From Mastigias papua (Eukaryota; Cnidaria; Scyphozoa; Rhizostomeae; Mastigiidae), in the NCBI GenBank assembly GCA_964019165.1, contig OZ025283.1:9966481-10030480 (forward strand): 64,000 bases of DNA, written 5' to 3'. The notes under the pieces were generated by a model that worked only from the letters and a program-made list of their open reading frames with translations, was not told the origin of the DNA and ran no database searches. Positions 1 through 12,387 of the stretch are shown piece after piece. Position 1 is the first letter of the stretch. Each line of letters opens with the position of its first letter. Made by a program: the position numbers and the translations under genes.

Positions 1-635
1 CCAATTTCTAGTGAAAAGCACCGAACGATATGCGAAAAGTTCGTGCGAAATTTACAGGCATGTGTTGTGACATCCCGTCGACAGAAGTCATCTAGCTTTC
101 GTTAGCTATCAACAAAAATATTTGTTTTTAAGGCAGATGATCTAAGCAAACAGGAACTATGTAAAACTGTACCGTAGTGTATCCTTATTCATTAAGTCAG
201 TGAAGTTGTTTTGCCAATGCCTCTAGTTGAGAGGGAACCATCCCAAACAGTCCGAAGAAAAACTCATAACTGCAGCCTTGCAGGATTGTTATACTCTCGG
301 TTCTCCTTCCTTTCTGCAAGTATTCTGCTAGTCCAACGTATTTTTCTATTTCTTTTAATCGTTCGTCTTCGATGCAAGGCGAGCAAACTCAATCGCTCAT
401 TAAGAGGTAAATCCCTGATAGAAATCATTCATTTCGGTAAGAAAGTTTGTTGAGAATTTCGCCGAACACTGAAGATTTAGTAGAGAAATTTTTTTAGAGA
501 ACTGATTCTTGAGACATTTTTCGAATCGAAATTTTGCAAAATATTTTCTTACCTGAGATTGAACTTTAAGCAGTTCAAATTGTTGTAGCTTCCACGGCTA
601 TCAATCTGACAACAGCTTTACACCTGTTATTCTAG

Positions 636-3600
636 ATATCGATGAATGTGCAAGCAATCCTTGTCAAAATGGTGGGACATGCAGCAATCAATTGAATCAA
701 TACTCTTGCTCCTGCCCATCCGGGTTTGAAGGAACAAATTGTCAAACAGGTATTTAAAGGCAATGTATCGCTTAGCACGTCATTGAGATATTAAAATGTC
801 TTTCCCTTGTCATTTGTTTTTGTATCATATTACAGTTTCATTTGTTTTATTTTTTCTATACTACTTAAGATTGCGTTTGTTTTACATATAGCTTTCATGT
901 ACAACCACTTTATTTATTTATCTATCTCTTACTGTTTTTTCGTTTTGCCTTGTTCTCCTTTCTTGCAGATATTTGCTACTCCAGTATCAATGGTAGCTCT
1001 GTCGACAAAAGTTTTGCAATTGGCCACATTTGTTGTGGCCCTTCTTTTGCCCTCTTTCTTTGAAGTTTGCCCTCTTCTTCGCTTAGCTTGTTTCTCATGT
1101 AATGTTGTCTTATACAACACGAGTAATCTCGATTTGCTATAAAATTCTGTTGTCATGCGAGCATGAATTATATACTTTTGTAGCGGTGATTCAGCCGTGC
1201 AGCACAACCAGCGTTTGTCTCAACAGTGGAAGCTGCTCAGATCTACGAAATGATCCAATGCTGACATATTATTGTCGATGTCCATATGGCTATGGAGGAC
1301 AGCACTGTGAAATTTCAAGTAACTCTATATCTTCATATTTTCTATGCTCTCCAGTAGTGGACTGACATTTTCATGCCAAATTGTACGTCAATATAGCAAA
1401 AAATATACTGTTGAATTATACCAAGAAATCGTGTAATTTACCGTTGATTTTGGAACTGACACCTCGCTTTGGCATAAAATTGTTGTCATGAAGAAAACCG
1501 GGACCTTTAAGCTTCCCGAACCTGGGTACACATCCGATATGCCTGATCTGACATTCCACCTCTGATCCTCTGTGTTATTTTTTCTGTCAGTAGACTTGTT
1601 TTCTGCGTAGTCTCAGAATTGTCTGTACAATTGGTTTTCATACCGACATTGCTTGATCTGTTGTTTTGTCATAAAGTGATGTAGTATATTGTACTTATGT
1701 TGGACTGAGGAAGGCTTCACATTGAAGATGCTCTTTGTTTTGCCAACCTTAGGTCTCTTTTTGTATTGTGAAGTGAATTTATTTGTATTGCCATTATTTG
1801 AAAATTAGTTTGATAATATTTCTACAAATTGGACGCAGTATATGTTTTAGATTTGTACCCTTCGCTTTTCCTCTTTCATTTTGCCGTAGCATTTAGATAG
1901 AAAATTCATCAGGTCATTTCAATGTTCTAATATTTAAGCCTAAATTCCATGAGGAAGTGTTTATGACAATTTTTCTTATGGCAATTTTTCATTTGCATGG
2001 CAGCTTTTGGATAAGCGTACTTGTTATATGAAAAATTATCATTTGTGAATATTACTCGTGTAAACGGCTTGACAAATAAATTTGATGAGTTTTACGTAGT
2101 CCCAGATCTCAAAACCCTCGCACCTAGAATGGCCGGGGTCTTCGCGCCAATTGTTGTGTATCCTGATGGCTGCCAGTGGGATGTTTGAGAGTAGCCAGGC
2201 CACATGAATACTTTTAGAATCTCTTCAAAGTCGTGAAAGTATGTGGAATTCAAAGTCAGAGGGACAAAGAACGAGATTAGTCTTCAAACAATGCTGGCTA
2301 TTAGGGAGTAAAAAGTTGTTAAAGAAACTTGTTGCCGATGTAGTCGTGCAAATCTACTTCTCAATGAGAATATTGTCGAATGAAACTGGTTAGCCATCTA
2401 CACGAGCAAGGAAACTTGTCATAGAAAATTGGTCTTGGAACGTAGGCTTTATACACTGAAAGAATGCATAAGCGCTCTTTTGTGTTATGTCTGCTTTACC
2501 AAAATATTTTATTTTGTCATCACAGCGAATCTTGCTTTACACCGGCCAACAGCTCATTCGTCAACATTTGAAGGACATGTTTCCTCACGAGCTGTTGATG
2601 GTAATAGGAACGCCAATCTTGGATCAGGCTCGTGCACCCATACTCAGTACAACACAAATGCTTGGTGGCGCGTTGACCTTGGTGCTGTATACACAATCGG
2701 AACAGTGAGAATAACAAACAGAGACGACTCGTGTAGTCGTTTGAATAATTTTGAAGTTAAAGTTGGCAGTAGCAGTGTGTCTGGTAGCCTTTTGTAAGTG
2801 CCTATTCTATTAATTCATCGAACTGTTTAGCTGTTTTGCGTCGAATTTTATTGTACATTAGATCTTCACCAGAATTTTAGTCATTTACCAAACTCTGTAT
2901 ACAGTAGAATCCCGTTATGTCGGACACTCAAGGGAGGTTGTTCCGCTTTAACGAATATCCCAATTAACCGAGTCTCTCAATAGGTTGGAGTGAATCCAAG
3001 GGGAATGAGAAATCAGTCCGACTAAGCGAAACTCCGACTTATCCAGGGTACGATTTAACGGGCTTTAACTGTACTTGGTCATCTGACTTTTAATTATGTT
3101 CCATATACAGTTGAAAGTTGTCTGTGATAAAAATCTAGATATGGTTCTCTGCATGCATATACAGTTGACATTCGATGATTCAACTGCCCCATAATTCGAA
3201 CATTCCCTACTTCCAACGAATTTTCAATTCCTCTTGTTTATGTGTCCCATAGAAATAGTATGAACACTCGATAAGTTGAACAAATTTTGATTTCTTGTAT
3301 AATGAGAGTTTGGGTTATCCATCGACAATTTATATGGTAAATAACTAACTTACTCTGATGATGATCGCTTGTTGACGTGACCAAATATACATTTTTAAAA
3401 AAAATGTGACATCTTTGTTTTTTCTCAAAATCAAGTTTTTGGCCATCCTATTTATCATAGAAAATTTAGAAAGCGCCTGGGTGCTTTTTGGAGGAAATGC
3501 GGTATTAGATTTAGCAGTTACCCATGAGTGCCCAAAATTTGCAAACAACCAACAGAAGTTTTTAATTTGACATTTATGCTCTCAAGTTTGTATAGATATT

Positions 3601-6600
3601 TCTGACTTTTGTGTTCCATCTTATCCATAAATTTCTCACCATTTCTTAAGATGCTATTACTATTCTGGAAGCATGGGATGCAGTGTAACGGCAACATTAC
3701 CATGTACTTACATACGAAGTGGTAGATATGTTTTTGTTGTTCTTCGTGGGACAAACCACTTACAGCTTTGTGAAGTGCAGGTTTTCGCAGGTAGATATTT
3801 TGCATTGTTTTACCAAATGTGCTATCATCTCTACGTCCTTCTGTTCACCTTCCTAACTGCCTATCTGCCCTATCTCTTTACCTAGCCAGTCTACCTATCT
3901 GCCTGCGCAGTCTGCTTGCTCACCAAGTCCGTGGTTTATATTAAACAGATGTTTAATTTATTGTCAGTAAATTGATAAAGACTTGAATTTCTTTATTGCG
4001 AAATATTTCTTACTCAGTGATGAGTTGAACTGGATATTGCTGTCAGTCCTATAAACTGTATCCCTATCTTTGTCACTCTTTCTCTATCACTGTCCTGGTT
4101 TTTGTACCACTAGAGTGAAACCTTACACCATAACAATATGAAGTGCAAAGTTATCTTAACGGTAGAAGCTATAAATGGAGACACAATCCGGCCTTACTGT
4201 GTAAACCCTTGTCTTTTGGATAGTTTGTATGCTTTTATCTTCATTGTTTGCAATTAAGTATTTTGTCTCGCTGGCTCATTTATATGTCGCATATTTCATT
4301 GTCCATAGCTATAGACCACGTGATTATGTAAGTATATCAGTGAAAGCATTTGGTGGTTAACCCATTGCTACGGCTTCAACAGGTGGTTGAATCCATACTT
4401 TTAGAATCAATTATATTTTATTTTTGTGGTCCTAGCTGAGGTTTAAATGGTTCACACGGAAGTTCTCATGTTTGTATCTTATATTTTACTGGTTTGGTCC
4501 TATGTTTTCATTTGTCAAGCTTAGATCTTCATACTGCATTTTGAGGTTTTGTCTCAGACATAGGTTTTTTGAGTCAAACTGAGGTCTTCTTGGTTAACTA
4601 TGGTTTTCATTGTCTAGTTTAGGCTGGATTAAGTAGTTTACTTGTAGCTGTTATAATTTCCAAAGTTGAATGCAATTTTCAAGAACAATAATGATCATAA
4701 CAGATAAAAGGAGATTTTAATGATTGATTTTAATGTTCATATTTCATGCGTTAGCTTTTACAGCTCTGTGTATAACATTTATTTGATTACACGTTTTTCT
4801 ATACGAAAGTGGCTTAGAAGTACTGGACGGAAGAGTTTCTTATGAGAAATATATGTAGATGTCATATTTACATAGTTGGGTAGAATTAGTTTGTTACTGC
4901 TTTTGCTTTTTACTTACTTCGAATATATTGTAATTATCAGTTTAAGTATAAGACCAGACATGGTTTTGTTTCATAAAAATAGCAGGATAAAATTCGCAGA
5001 TCTAAGTATCCTTTACGAATCAGCTGCTGAATCAAGCCCAAAGTGTAGAGTAGAAAATTACTGTCACCTGTTGTATGATGAAGCTCTGTGCAAAGGATAC
5101 AAGGAATGTAGTTTATAAGAATCTAATAATTACAAAAAGGTTCTGTCTTTTCCAACGATGCGATATCATTATCTTTACAATGCTTGCAGCTCTGAGTATT
5201 GAGAGAGCTTTGATCATATTAAACAGCAGTGAACTCTTTGTGTACCTACATTCTATATAAGAGAATGGGGCTGGTCTTCACCTGAGTTTTATAGAATGGT
5301 AAAGCAGACTTCTTTAAGCATTTCATTAAGATACTACGCTGTGTGTTTCATTAAGATGCAATTCACCCATGCAGACTTATATAGACAGCGGTTGATAAAA
5401 AAAATGTAAATAGATTTATCATTGTCTTCTTTCTTTTTCTTGATATGCCTTAAATTAGTATATTTGAATCATGAAATGTGATAAAGTTCTAATGAAAGAT
5501 TCCCATTATGGTTATCATTCATATAGTTCATGTCTGCTGCGATGCCAGCCCATTTCGCAGCACGAGAGATTGTGAGCGATGGTGATTATAATTTGGGTAG
5601 AATCTATTGCTTTTATCTTTTGGCACTGTATTATTGTTATGTGTTCTTTCACTCCCTATCTCCAGTAAGCAATCCCTTATGAGTGAATTACAGTTTTTTG
5701 TATTTTATCATTTGTGTTATTAGATTTTGAATTATTTTTCATTTCCTTAGTATCAACGAAGTATACATCATGCCGTGAACTGAAATTGGCCACTGGCACT
5801 ACAACAAATGGTTTATATGTTCTTTGGGATTCAGCGCAATCCTCAAAATATTCTGTAAGTTACTAAAAGTAAAGCATATGTTTATCTCAGCATGTCAAAT
5901 CACTGCCTCAATTTTCAGAATCTGCGTTGAAGCTAGCTAAGTTTCTTCTGGTATTGAATATATCTTTGCTTATTTAGGTAGGTTAGGCCTTCATATCTTA
6001 AGTTATACCTTACGATCTTTTAAGATGTTGTAGGATTCTAGAAATAGTTGCCGTGCTATTTGTTTTATGGTGTAAGTAATCCACGACAGAGAAAACTATA
6101 ATGTCCACCGGTGTATTCAGATTCACCGGTGTCTACTTTAAGATCATTTTCAATCCTCCATGCACACCATCGTCCATGACTGATCTCATTTGATATTTTC
6201 TGTATGCGTTGCTTTTTTATCAATATAAAATCTGGATTTCGCAAAGCTTATAGTTAGACTTGTGGAAAGAAAGTCAGCTCAATTGAATTTGTATTTAGGG
6301 CAAAATGTTGTTTTCTCACAATGGGGATACTTTGTTAGCTCTTATCACTGTTCTTGATGTACTTGAGTTCCATATTAGGGAATATATTGGAAATGCATAT
6401 ACCAGGCAAGGATGATGGACAAAATTCGGAGGGAGTCAGAACCAAGGACTTAGGCGTTACAGTCTTGTACAATAGTGTTCTTAATGGAAAATAGCTCCTC
6501 AGGCTCTCAGCTCAGATAAGCCTAGGAATTTTCTGTATTCATTTCTGCACAATCCAGGTTATAAAAGCTTTAGCGAGATTCCCCCAAAGGAGTAGTTGAT

Positions 6601-7555
6601 ACTTAGCTCTAACGGATTTTGTCTGAATTTTAGGCCTACTGTCACATGAGTGATGGAGGATGGACCTTGATTGCCAGATTCTCAAATGCTGATGCAAAGA
6701 ACTGGATTTCAACAAGTGGCTCGTATTGGTATAGTAGGAATGCTGTGGGATCTACAACGTCAACTATTGCAAACGGTGATATGATAAGCAAAGCCTTTTA
6801 CAATGCAAAGGGAACAGATATTAAATTGACAAGAAGTGACTCGTTAAGCCATAGTTATCTGCTTTATGCATCTGGGTGCTTATCATCAACAACATTCCGG
6901 ACGAAGATCACCTCGTATGGAAATTTCAGGTAATATAATGCTTGACAGTGCATATTAATCCATTATTGGCCAATTTTGATTGCAATGACTGTATTGATAT
7001 TCATTCGGATTTGTTTGTGTAGTTTAGAGGTGGGGTCATTTTTATGATATATGAATAAATATGGAATCAAAATAAGTGAAATCTTTTGTTTGCACCTTAC
7101 AGTTAATACAGAGATGGTTCCTTTGTGTACCTAAATGTTTCTACTACTTTGTACTACTTTTTGCTGATGTTTATATTGTCTTTAAAATAACTGATTCATG
7201 TAGTAATGGATTGATATGGTATCGTAGATATAATGCGTTGTGGAGAAAAGATAAATGCTTTGGAAAATGCCAGATTAGCAGTTATGGCAGTGTGTCTGGT
7301 ATATCCGGATTTTCACAATACAACTGCGATGGAGAATTGCAGACGGCAACGAATATTGGATTCTGGTGTTATTGGGGTGCTGGTGATGGCGCGGTAATGA
7401 TGATTGGTGGTGGTGGTAGTTCTTGCGCCCGTGCTGATCATGGAATTGGAATTACTGAGGAAAATGAACCCAGATTTGGAAGTATCGGAACTATGGATTT
7501 TGGTGACAATTCTGCTGGTTCGAGGTCCTATGCATTGAATCTATGGATCAGATAA
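636..7555 (+). CDS. Secreted EGF-EGF-fucolectin-fibrinogen-related protein, copy A (5' exons outside window)
   Basis: Seven exons are seen: 636-749, 1184-1318, 2526-2793, 3651-3790, 5751-5854, 6634-6929 and 7204-7555 (TAA). All have AG/GT borders and their phases join without a break. Exon 1 is a 38-residue calcium-binding EGF (starts DIDEC, six Cys). Exon 2 is a 45-residue EGF. Exons 3-4 form a 136-residue fucolectin/tachylectin-4-type F5/8C domain ([26 protein letters not shown], ending LCEVQVFAG). Exons 5-7 form a fibrinogen-related domain ([21 protein letters not shown], end SYALNLWIR). Exon lengths equal those of the complete copy at 16384-25414, so the signal peptide, PAN domain and Cys-rich linker are expected left of base 1; bases 1-635 are intron. 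It probably acts outside the cell in carbohydrate or matrix recognition (inferred from domains). Introns hold only MITE remnants. No frameshift or stop was seen. Confidence 0.9.
2900..3073. mobile_element. Short TIR element (pogo/Tigger-like MITE), copy A
   Basis: The terminal inverted repeats begin TACAGTAGAA and end TTTAACTGTA, and both inner parts contain a CCCGTTA-type motif. The ends lie at TA dinucleotides. It lies in the intron after exon 3 of the copy A gene. An equivalent element sits at the same place in copy B (20737-20910), so insertion came before the segmental duplication. The family name is from recalled similarity of the ends. Confidence 0.6.
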
Positions 7556-7912
7556 AGCTTGTGATTGGATGTTGAAGATCAAACTGGAATGAAGTTTTCA
7601 AGTAGTTTGGTGATAATTATATTCATGAAACTTTGACACATTGTGTCAAACCTGAACTGGAGTGCGACAAAGCATTAATTCATGCTGCATGTGTATGGTT
7701 GAAGGACGCATATTTCCGAGACTTTCCTGTATTGTACGCTGGTTGGAAGCGTTTTTACTGCACACTTAAGTTTTTAGCTTGCACTGAGTTTGCGCGAATC
7801 TAGTCTTTTTCTTCACTCGTAACGATGTCATGAAGACAAGTGAGAACAGTTTACTGCACATTGTAAGTCACCTTGGTTTCATTATTAAACACTCATCAAG
7901 TAAATTATTTGT

Positions 7913-8002
7913 TATAGCACGAAAAAGCGGGAACATTATTTTAGCATACTGAAAGATTTTTTTCAGTATGTTAAAAGAATGTTGCCGCTTTTTCGTGCTA
8001 TA
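7913..8002. repeat. Long perfect-stem hairpin downstream of copy A
   Basis: Two arms of about 42 nt (TATAGCACGAAAAAGCGG on the left and its complement on the right) flank a 6-nt loop. Only a G-G, an A-G and a G-U position fail strict pairing. It lies about 360 bp after the stop codon and is conserved at the matching place in copy B. It could be a 3' UTR RNA structure, a small-RNA precursor, or a tiny palindromic MITE. Confidence 0.75.
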
Positions 8003-8859
8003 GTGAAGTTCTGTATTACCAACAGACTTTTCATGAATTATTTTGTCGAAAATATTCATGTTGTGTTTTTAGAGGAGTGAGATATCAACTCTCGGTATAG
8101 GACAAGTTTTATGGTGACCGCATGACATCTGTTGCATGCGCTTACTGGTGGTACCGTCAATACAGTCAATGCAATGTCTATCCATGAAAATATTGTCCTG
8201 AATGCAAAAGAAGTTCGATATTCTGATTCAAATTGTTGTTTAGAGATAGCACCATAGTTGCAAGATAAAGAAGCCACAATATTGACATGATTGAACACAA
8301 ACCAAATTCTAGCAAAAACAGTTTATAAAATTGTATTTCGCTCTCATATTATACAGTATTGGTTGTCTTGTAAAAAATAAGATTGTTATATTTTATACTA
8401 CTATTAGATCTACTGAAAATGTCAACAATTGCTCCTAGTATGATCTAGTACATTTAAGGTATGTTTTCTTTGTCCAAAAAGCTCTTTTAGTTTATACGAA
8501 ACCTAGACCAGATAGGAATCTTTGATTAGAATGAGAGGTTTCCAGCCAAGATGAGAATGATTTGGTACAACCGTGCATCAAGGAATAGAGCGTCCACGTT
8601 GTAGTTGGCATCGTTTCACCTTCCATTGGTCTTGTCTGGTATCATTCTTTAAACTGCCAGCAATGTAAGTGCGGATATATAACTTTTTAAGGAAAAGGCA
8701 CTATTAATGTCACACTGAATATGATTTATTAAGAGGCTTCAAATAGCATAGTGCAATAGTGTTTTACCACACTCGATATATAATGGCATTATCTGACACA
8801 GCTGTATTCTGTTTTTGCAACTTTTTGCCAGTTCCTTTAGATCAACGAAAACGAAAACT

Positions 8860-9034
8860 TTCTGCGTGTACAATCAAGGAATACCCCCCTCCCTACATGT
8901 GGAATCCAAGAGAGACCCAGTTTACATCAATGGAAAAGGGCAGAATAGATATTTTGTTCTATTTTCCCACATTAGGATTAACCAGAGAAGCATCCTCCTG
9001 CACAATGGGTGGAACTAGTAAACATGCTGTGTAA
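8860..9034 (+). other. Segment conserved between duplicates, possible exon relic (copy A)
   Basis: One frame reads PVYINGKGQNRYFVLFS and the counterpart at about 27825-27960 reads PLYVNGKGQRRYSVLFS. Several of the differences in this stretch are at synonymous positions. Copy B has a one-base difference just upstream that shifts the frame, and no clear splice sites were found. I do not recognise the family. It may be an old exon or simply conserved duplicate DNA. Confidence 0.25.
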
Positions 9035-9354
9035 AATATACTACTTGTTGGTCCTCTTGTACTCCCTTGGAAGATATCAAATTAATTAAGGACGTATCAT
9101 TTTGATCTATTTGCCTACTATATTTAAATGCTATATTCGAATCATGTGTATTAAGATTTTTGTACCCTAGTATATTAAATCAAGATTTTACAAGAGGACT
9201 TTCTCTAGAAACGTTTGTGGGATGATGTTCCCCAATCATTGCTAGTATGTTCCAAGTTACTTGATAGGAAATATGATTGCAAATATTTTCATATCTTACT
9301 AAAACAGCGTTGTGATATTGTGGATTAAAGAGCATTTCCTATGCTTGATTTCAG

Positions 9355-9488
9355 GTGGATGCATAAATGTGCAGTGGGCATATATGGAAAGATTTGGGAA
9401 TCATGGAAAGTTGTTGTATCTTGCAAAGCTTATTCCAAATATTGTAACACTTGTGATGCTGATGATTGCTGCACCTGTCTCGGATGCT
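9355..9488 (+). CDS. Candidate exon of an unidentified gene (copy A)
   Basis: The candidate exon runs from a pyrimidine-rich TTTCAG acceptor to a strong GTGAGT donor. One frame stays open for 44 codons, starting GCINVQWAYMERFGNHGKL. The same frame start is open in copy B (28050-28123), where the other two frames have stops. No partner exon with a matching phase was found, so it may be a relic. The function is unknown. Confidence 0.3.
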
Positions 9489-9879
9489 GTGAGTATGACA
9501 GTGCCCCCTTGAATGTGCAGCAGGTATGGTGTATACCAATTTTGATTACTGATTAAAGAGACTTATTTTTTTGTTCTCAATTTAGTAGTTCCCTAACTAG
9601 CTAGGTCGTGATAGCATTTTCAGCGAGATATAGGCAATGTTCAAGTATATTCTCAGTCAATTGATCAAGTGAGAAGAAAGAAGCATCTGATAAGAATCAC
9701 ACCCTGGTTGTCCACCGTGCTATCAGTTAATTGTTCCACGTGGCCTCTGAATTGTTTTATATTGTCGTCCACAAGTATTATGGCAAACCCCAGAATGGAT
9801 TTTCCAACCCATCCCAGATTCGCACAGAGTTATGAAGTTAATTGTCCTGTTGCTGTTAATTGACAGTGAGTTGTTGACA

Positions 9880-9932
9880 GTGATGATGATGTTAATGATG
9901 ATGATGTTGATAGTGATGATGATTTTTGATGA
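9880..9932. repeat. GAT-rich microsatellite
   Basis: This is an imperfect run of TGATGATGAT units interrupted by GTTAAT and GTTGATAG. Nothing suggests function. Confidence 0.8.
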
Positions 9933-10689
9933 TATCCTAGCAAATAACGTAGGTATACATTTATGTTTTCCAGAATGTTGCACAATGAAGTAACACTGAC
10001 TTGCACGACAATGGGTTTGTACCAGCACGACAGCTTGACAGATTGCAATACGACAGTACAGGTCACGTGCCCCCTCCTAGTAGTGCCATTGGTGCAAATG
10101 CTGTTGGTTTCAATTTATGGTCATGCAACCCTGTGCCTCAAACTTCCTCTTCCTTTAAAGACCCATAACCTAGCCCAGGTACCCGATCATTTTTTTGCGC
10201 AATTTTTCTTACAATTTTTGTTGAAAATTTTTATTTTCGATTTGACCCATGCATTGCAGAAGGTCACGTGCTTTTTCGTTCCTTTCACATCAAAAGTCCA
10301 GAACATGTAGCGGAGATAGGCAAGAGCATTAGTCTTTCCAATGCTTTTTTGCAGCTCCATTTTGACGGGTGTAGCGAGTAACTGAGGGAGGACAGTAGGC
10401 GTCTAGCGGGCCATCAAAAAATCCGGTGCCTAATTATTCAAATCCATGTTCTACACTAGTCAACGTATTGCTTCAGCTCCCTAGTGGTTTGTATTTCATC
10501 AGTCCATCAAGCCACAGTGCAGATGAGACCATACCTCGGAACTTCGCCATTTAAGAATCCTCCACAAATAGATAAGGGGGGATGGAACCAAGTATCCCAA
10601 CTGCAAAGTGGAGTGGAACAGGTAGTTGTCCATTTTAATTGTGCTCTATCATCATACAGGGGTATGATATGACACAGCAGAGCTATTTA

Positions 10690-11985
10690 CAGAGTGTCTG
10701 CCAAAGCAGGGAATTCAGGGAAATCAGGGAAAAATCAAGCAATTGCGCGTAGGCTTAAATATATCAGAGAAGAATCAGGGAATTCGAGTAACTCTGGAGA
10801 CAATCAATGAAATATCAGGGAAATTGTCTCTGCGGCTTGAATAAATCGATTTCTTAGTATGCTGTAAAACTAGCAAGGAAAAGTTTTGCAAATAATGAAC
10901 CAATTAAATCATTCAGAAATCAATTCTAGCTGCCGCATTCTCAAAGAAAGTATCATTTAAAGTAGTATCTAAGCATGCAACTCAACTGTTACAAAAGGAT
11001 TCTCGGAAAGTTGTCCTCATAGTTGCGGTCTTTTCTTCTAATTTTCATCGAAGCATTCTCATAAATGCCTAGGAACTGTAAATGCCCTTCAACTTTCGAC
11101 ACGCAACGTTGAAATTATATCACTGTTGCAAATTCATGGCCTATGTAGACAAACTATGCACTCGAGTTGGAATACCTTGAATGGTCAAAGTCACGAGGCA
11201 TTGAGAAATTTTCAAACAATCTCAGTAAAACTCCATTTTTGGTAATGTTGATTTAGATTACAAAGAGTTTTCAAGCAATCAGCACTGACGTACAATGTCA
11301 GGGGGTCGTGAGTTCGAATCCCGCTCGGGTCGGTTATTTTCTCGCACTTTCACTTTTCATTTCTTCCAAATCCTGTTGCCTTTACAAAAGAGTTGTCAAT
11401 AAGAATTCTTACTATTAATTATTAAAGCACTGAGTTTCAAATAAGGCTAAGCATATTAGCAAAGATAATTACAATGGCACTAAATTCAGGCATCCGTTTA
11501 AACTGTATTTTTAATAACAGAAGACCGGCAATAAATAAGGTGCATCTAGGAAAATGTTCGGTATAATAACCTTATCTGAGCATTCTGGAACACAATTTTG
11601 GGGATTGAATTTTTTTTTCACTAGTGCATTCTCATGAATTATTTTTTAGCTTGAAGCTAACATCAAAGTTAGGACTGACATACTCTTCTATAGACACTGA
11701 CGAAGCATTAATGACATTAGAATATTTTCAAATGATCAGTCCTTTTCAGAACTATGCAAGTATATTTTTCAGAGACGTTTATGTTCTTTTTTATGACTTT
11801 TTAAGACGTTGATGTATGCTCTGGTAGGCTAAGGCTTGCGTAAACAGACTTGCATTATGATAAGCATAGGGCGCAGTGGCATTTGCTCAGGATCTATATT
11901 GAATCAGGGAAAGCAGGTTTGAAAACAGGGAAAAATCATGGAAATATCAGAAAAAATGACTCCACTGATTTGGGCAGACACCCTG
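10690..11985. mobile_element. Non-autonomous TIR DNA transposon, about 1.3 kb
   Basis: The left end reads CAGAGTGTCTGCC. The right end is its inverse, GGGCAGACACCCTG, with one mismatch. Both are flanked by a direct ATTTA (10685-10689 and 11986-11990), a likely target-site duplication. Subterminal regions are rich in short CAGGGAAA/ATCAGGGAA motifs. No transposase frame is visible. CAGRG ends recall hAT elements, but those make 8-bp duplications, so the superfamily stays open. Confidence 0.7.
11295..11333 (+). other. Pol III B-box-like sequence (tRNA-derived fragment)
   Basis: GAGTTCGAATCCC followed by CGCTCGGGTCG resembles the T-arm and 3' acceptor strand of a tRNA. No A box, anticodon arm or 5' acceptor strand was found in the preceding 80 bases, so this is at most a SINE fragment. 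It lies inside the TIR element at 10690-11985. Confidence 0.3.
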
Positions 11986-12387
11986 ATTTAAATACTGTAA
12001 TCTAGAGTCCAGATTAACTTCACTTTACATTATATAATTGTATAGATTCGCAAAAATATTCCGTAAGCAATACAAAATTATCCAGCTGGAGTGTACATTA
12101 ATTCATCAGATGAATTTCTTGTGGATAAGCTTCGTCAAAAAAAATATCGAACAATTTCTCGTAGTTTCTTCGACAAGTTTTCGTCTTATATTTTTAGCAC
12201 AGAAGTGATACCAGGATACTACCAATATCCTAAGAGGCATGGCCTATAGCTTTCAGTATCGTTCATTGCTAATTCTAGGATTTACAGTATTAATGACACT
12301 CTTGAATGAATTGTTGAAGTTTTGGTGGAGTGGCCCTTTGTCTCATGTCTACTTTGTATTAGGCTGAAGTTATGCATTTTTGCTGCT

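Noticed and set aside
807..1142. Hydrophobic open frame of 111 residues, also at 18436-18789
   Set aside because: It lies in the intron between the two EGF exons in both copies, is T-rich, and has frame-breaking differences. The composition, not coding, explains the hydrophobicity.
2429..2797. Taking the fucolectin frame with its upstream ATG as an independent gene
   Set aside because: A strong acceptor at 2524-2525 and phase agreement with the EGF exon show it is an internal exon; residues before NLALH are intron translation.
9963..10310. Open frame of 115 residues with several Cys, plus a frame at 10484-10672
   Set aside because: Acceptor-like and donor-like sites exist, but no counterpart was found in copy B, phases do not link to the candidate exon at 9355-9488, and no family is recognised.
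11260..11333. Complete tRNA gene
   Set aside because: Only a T-arm-like 3' part is seen; no A box or acceptor pairing upstream.
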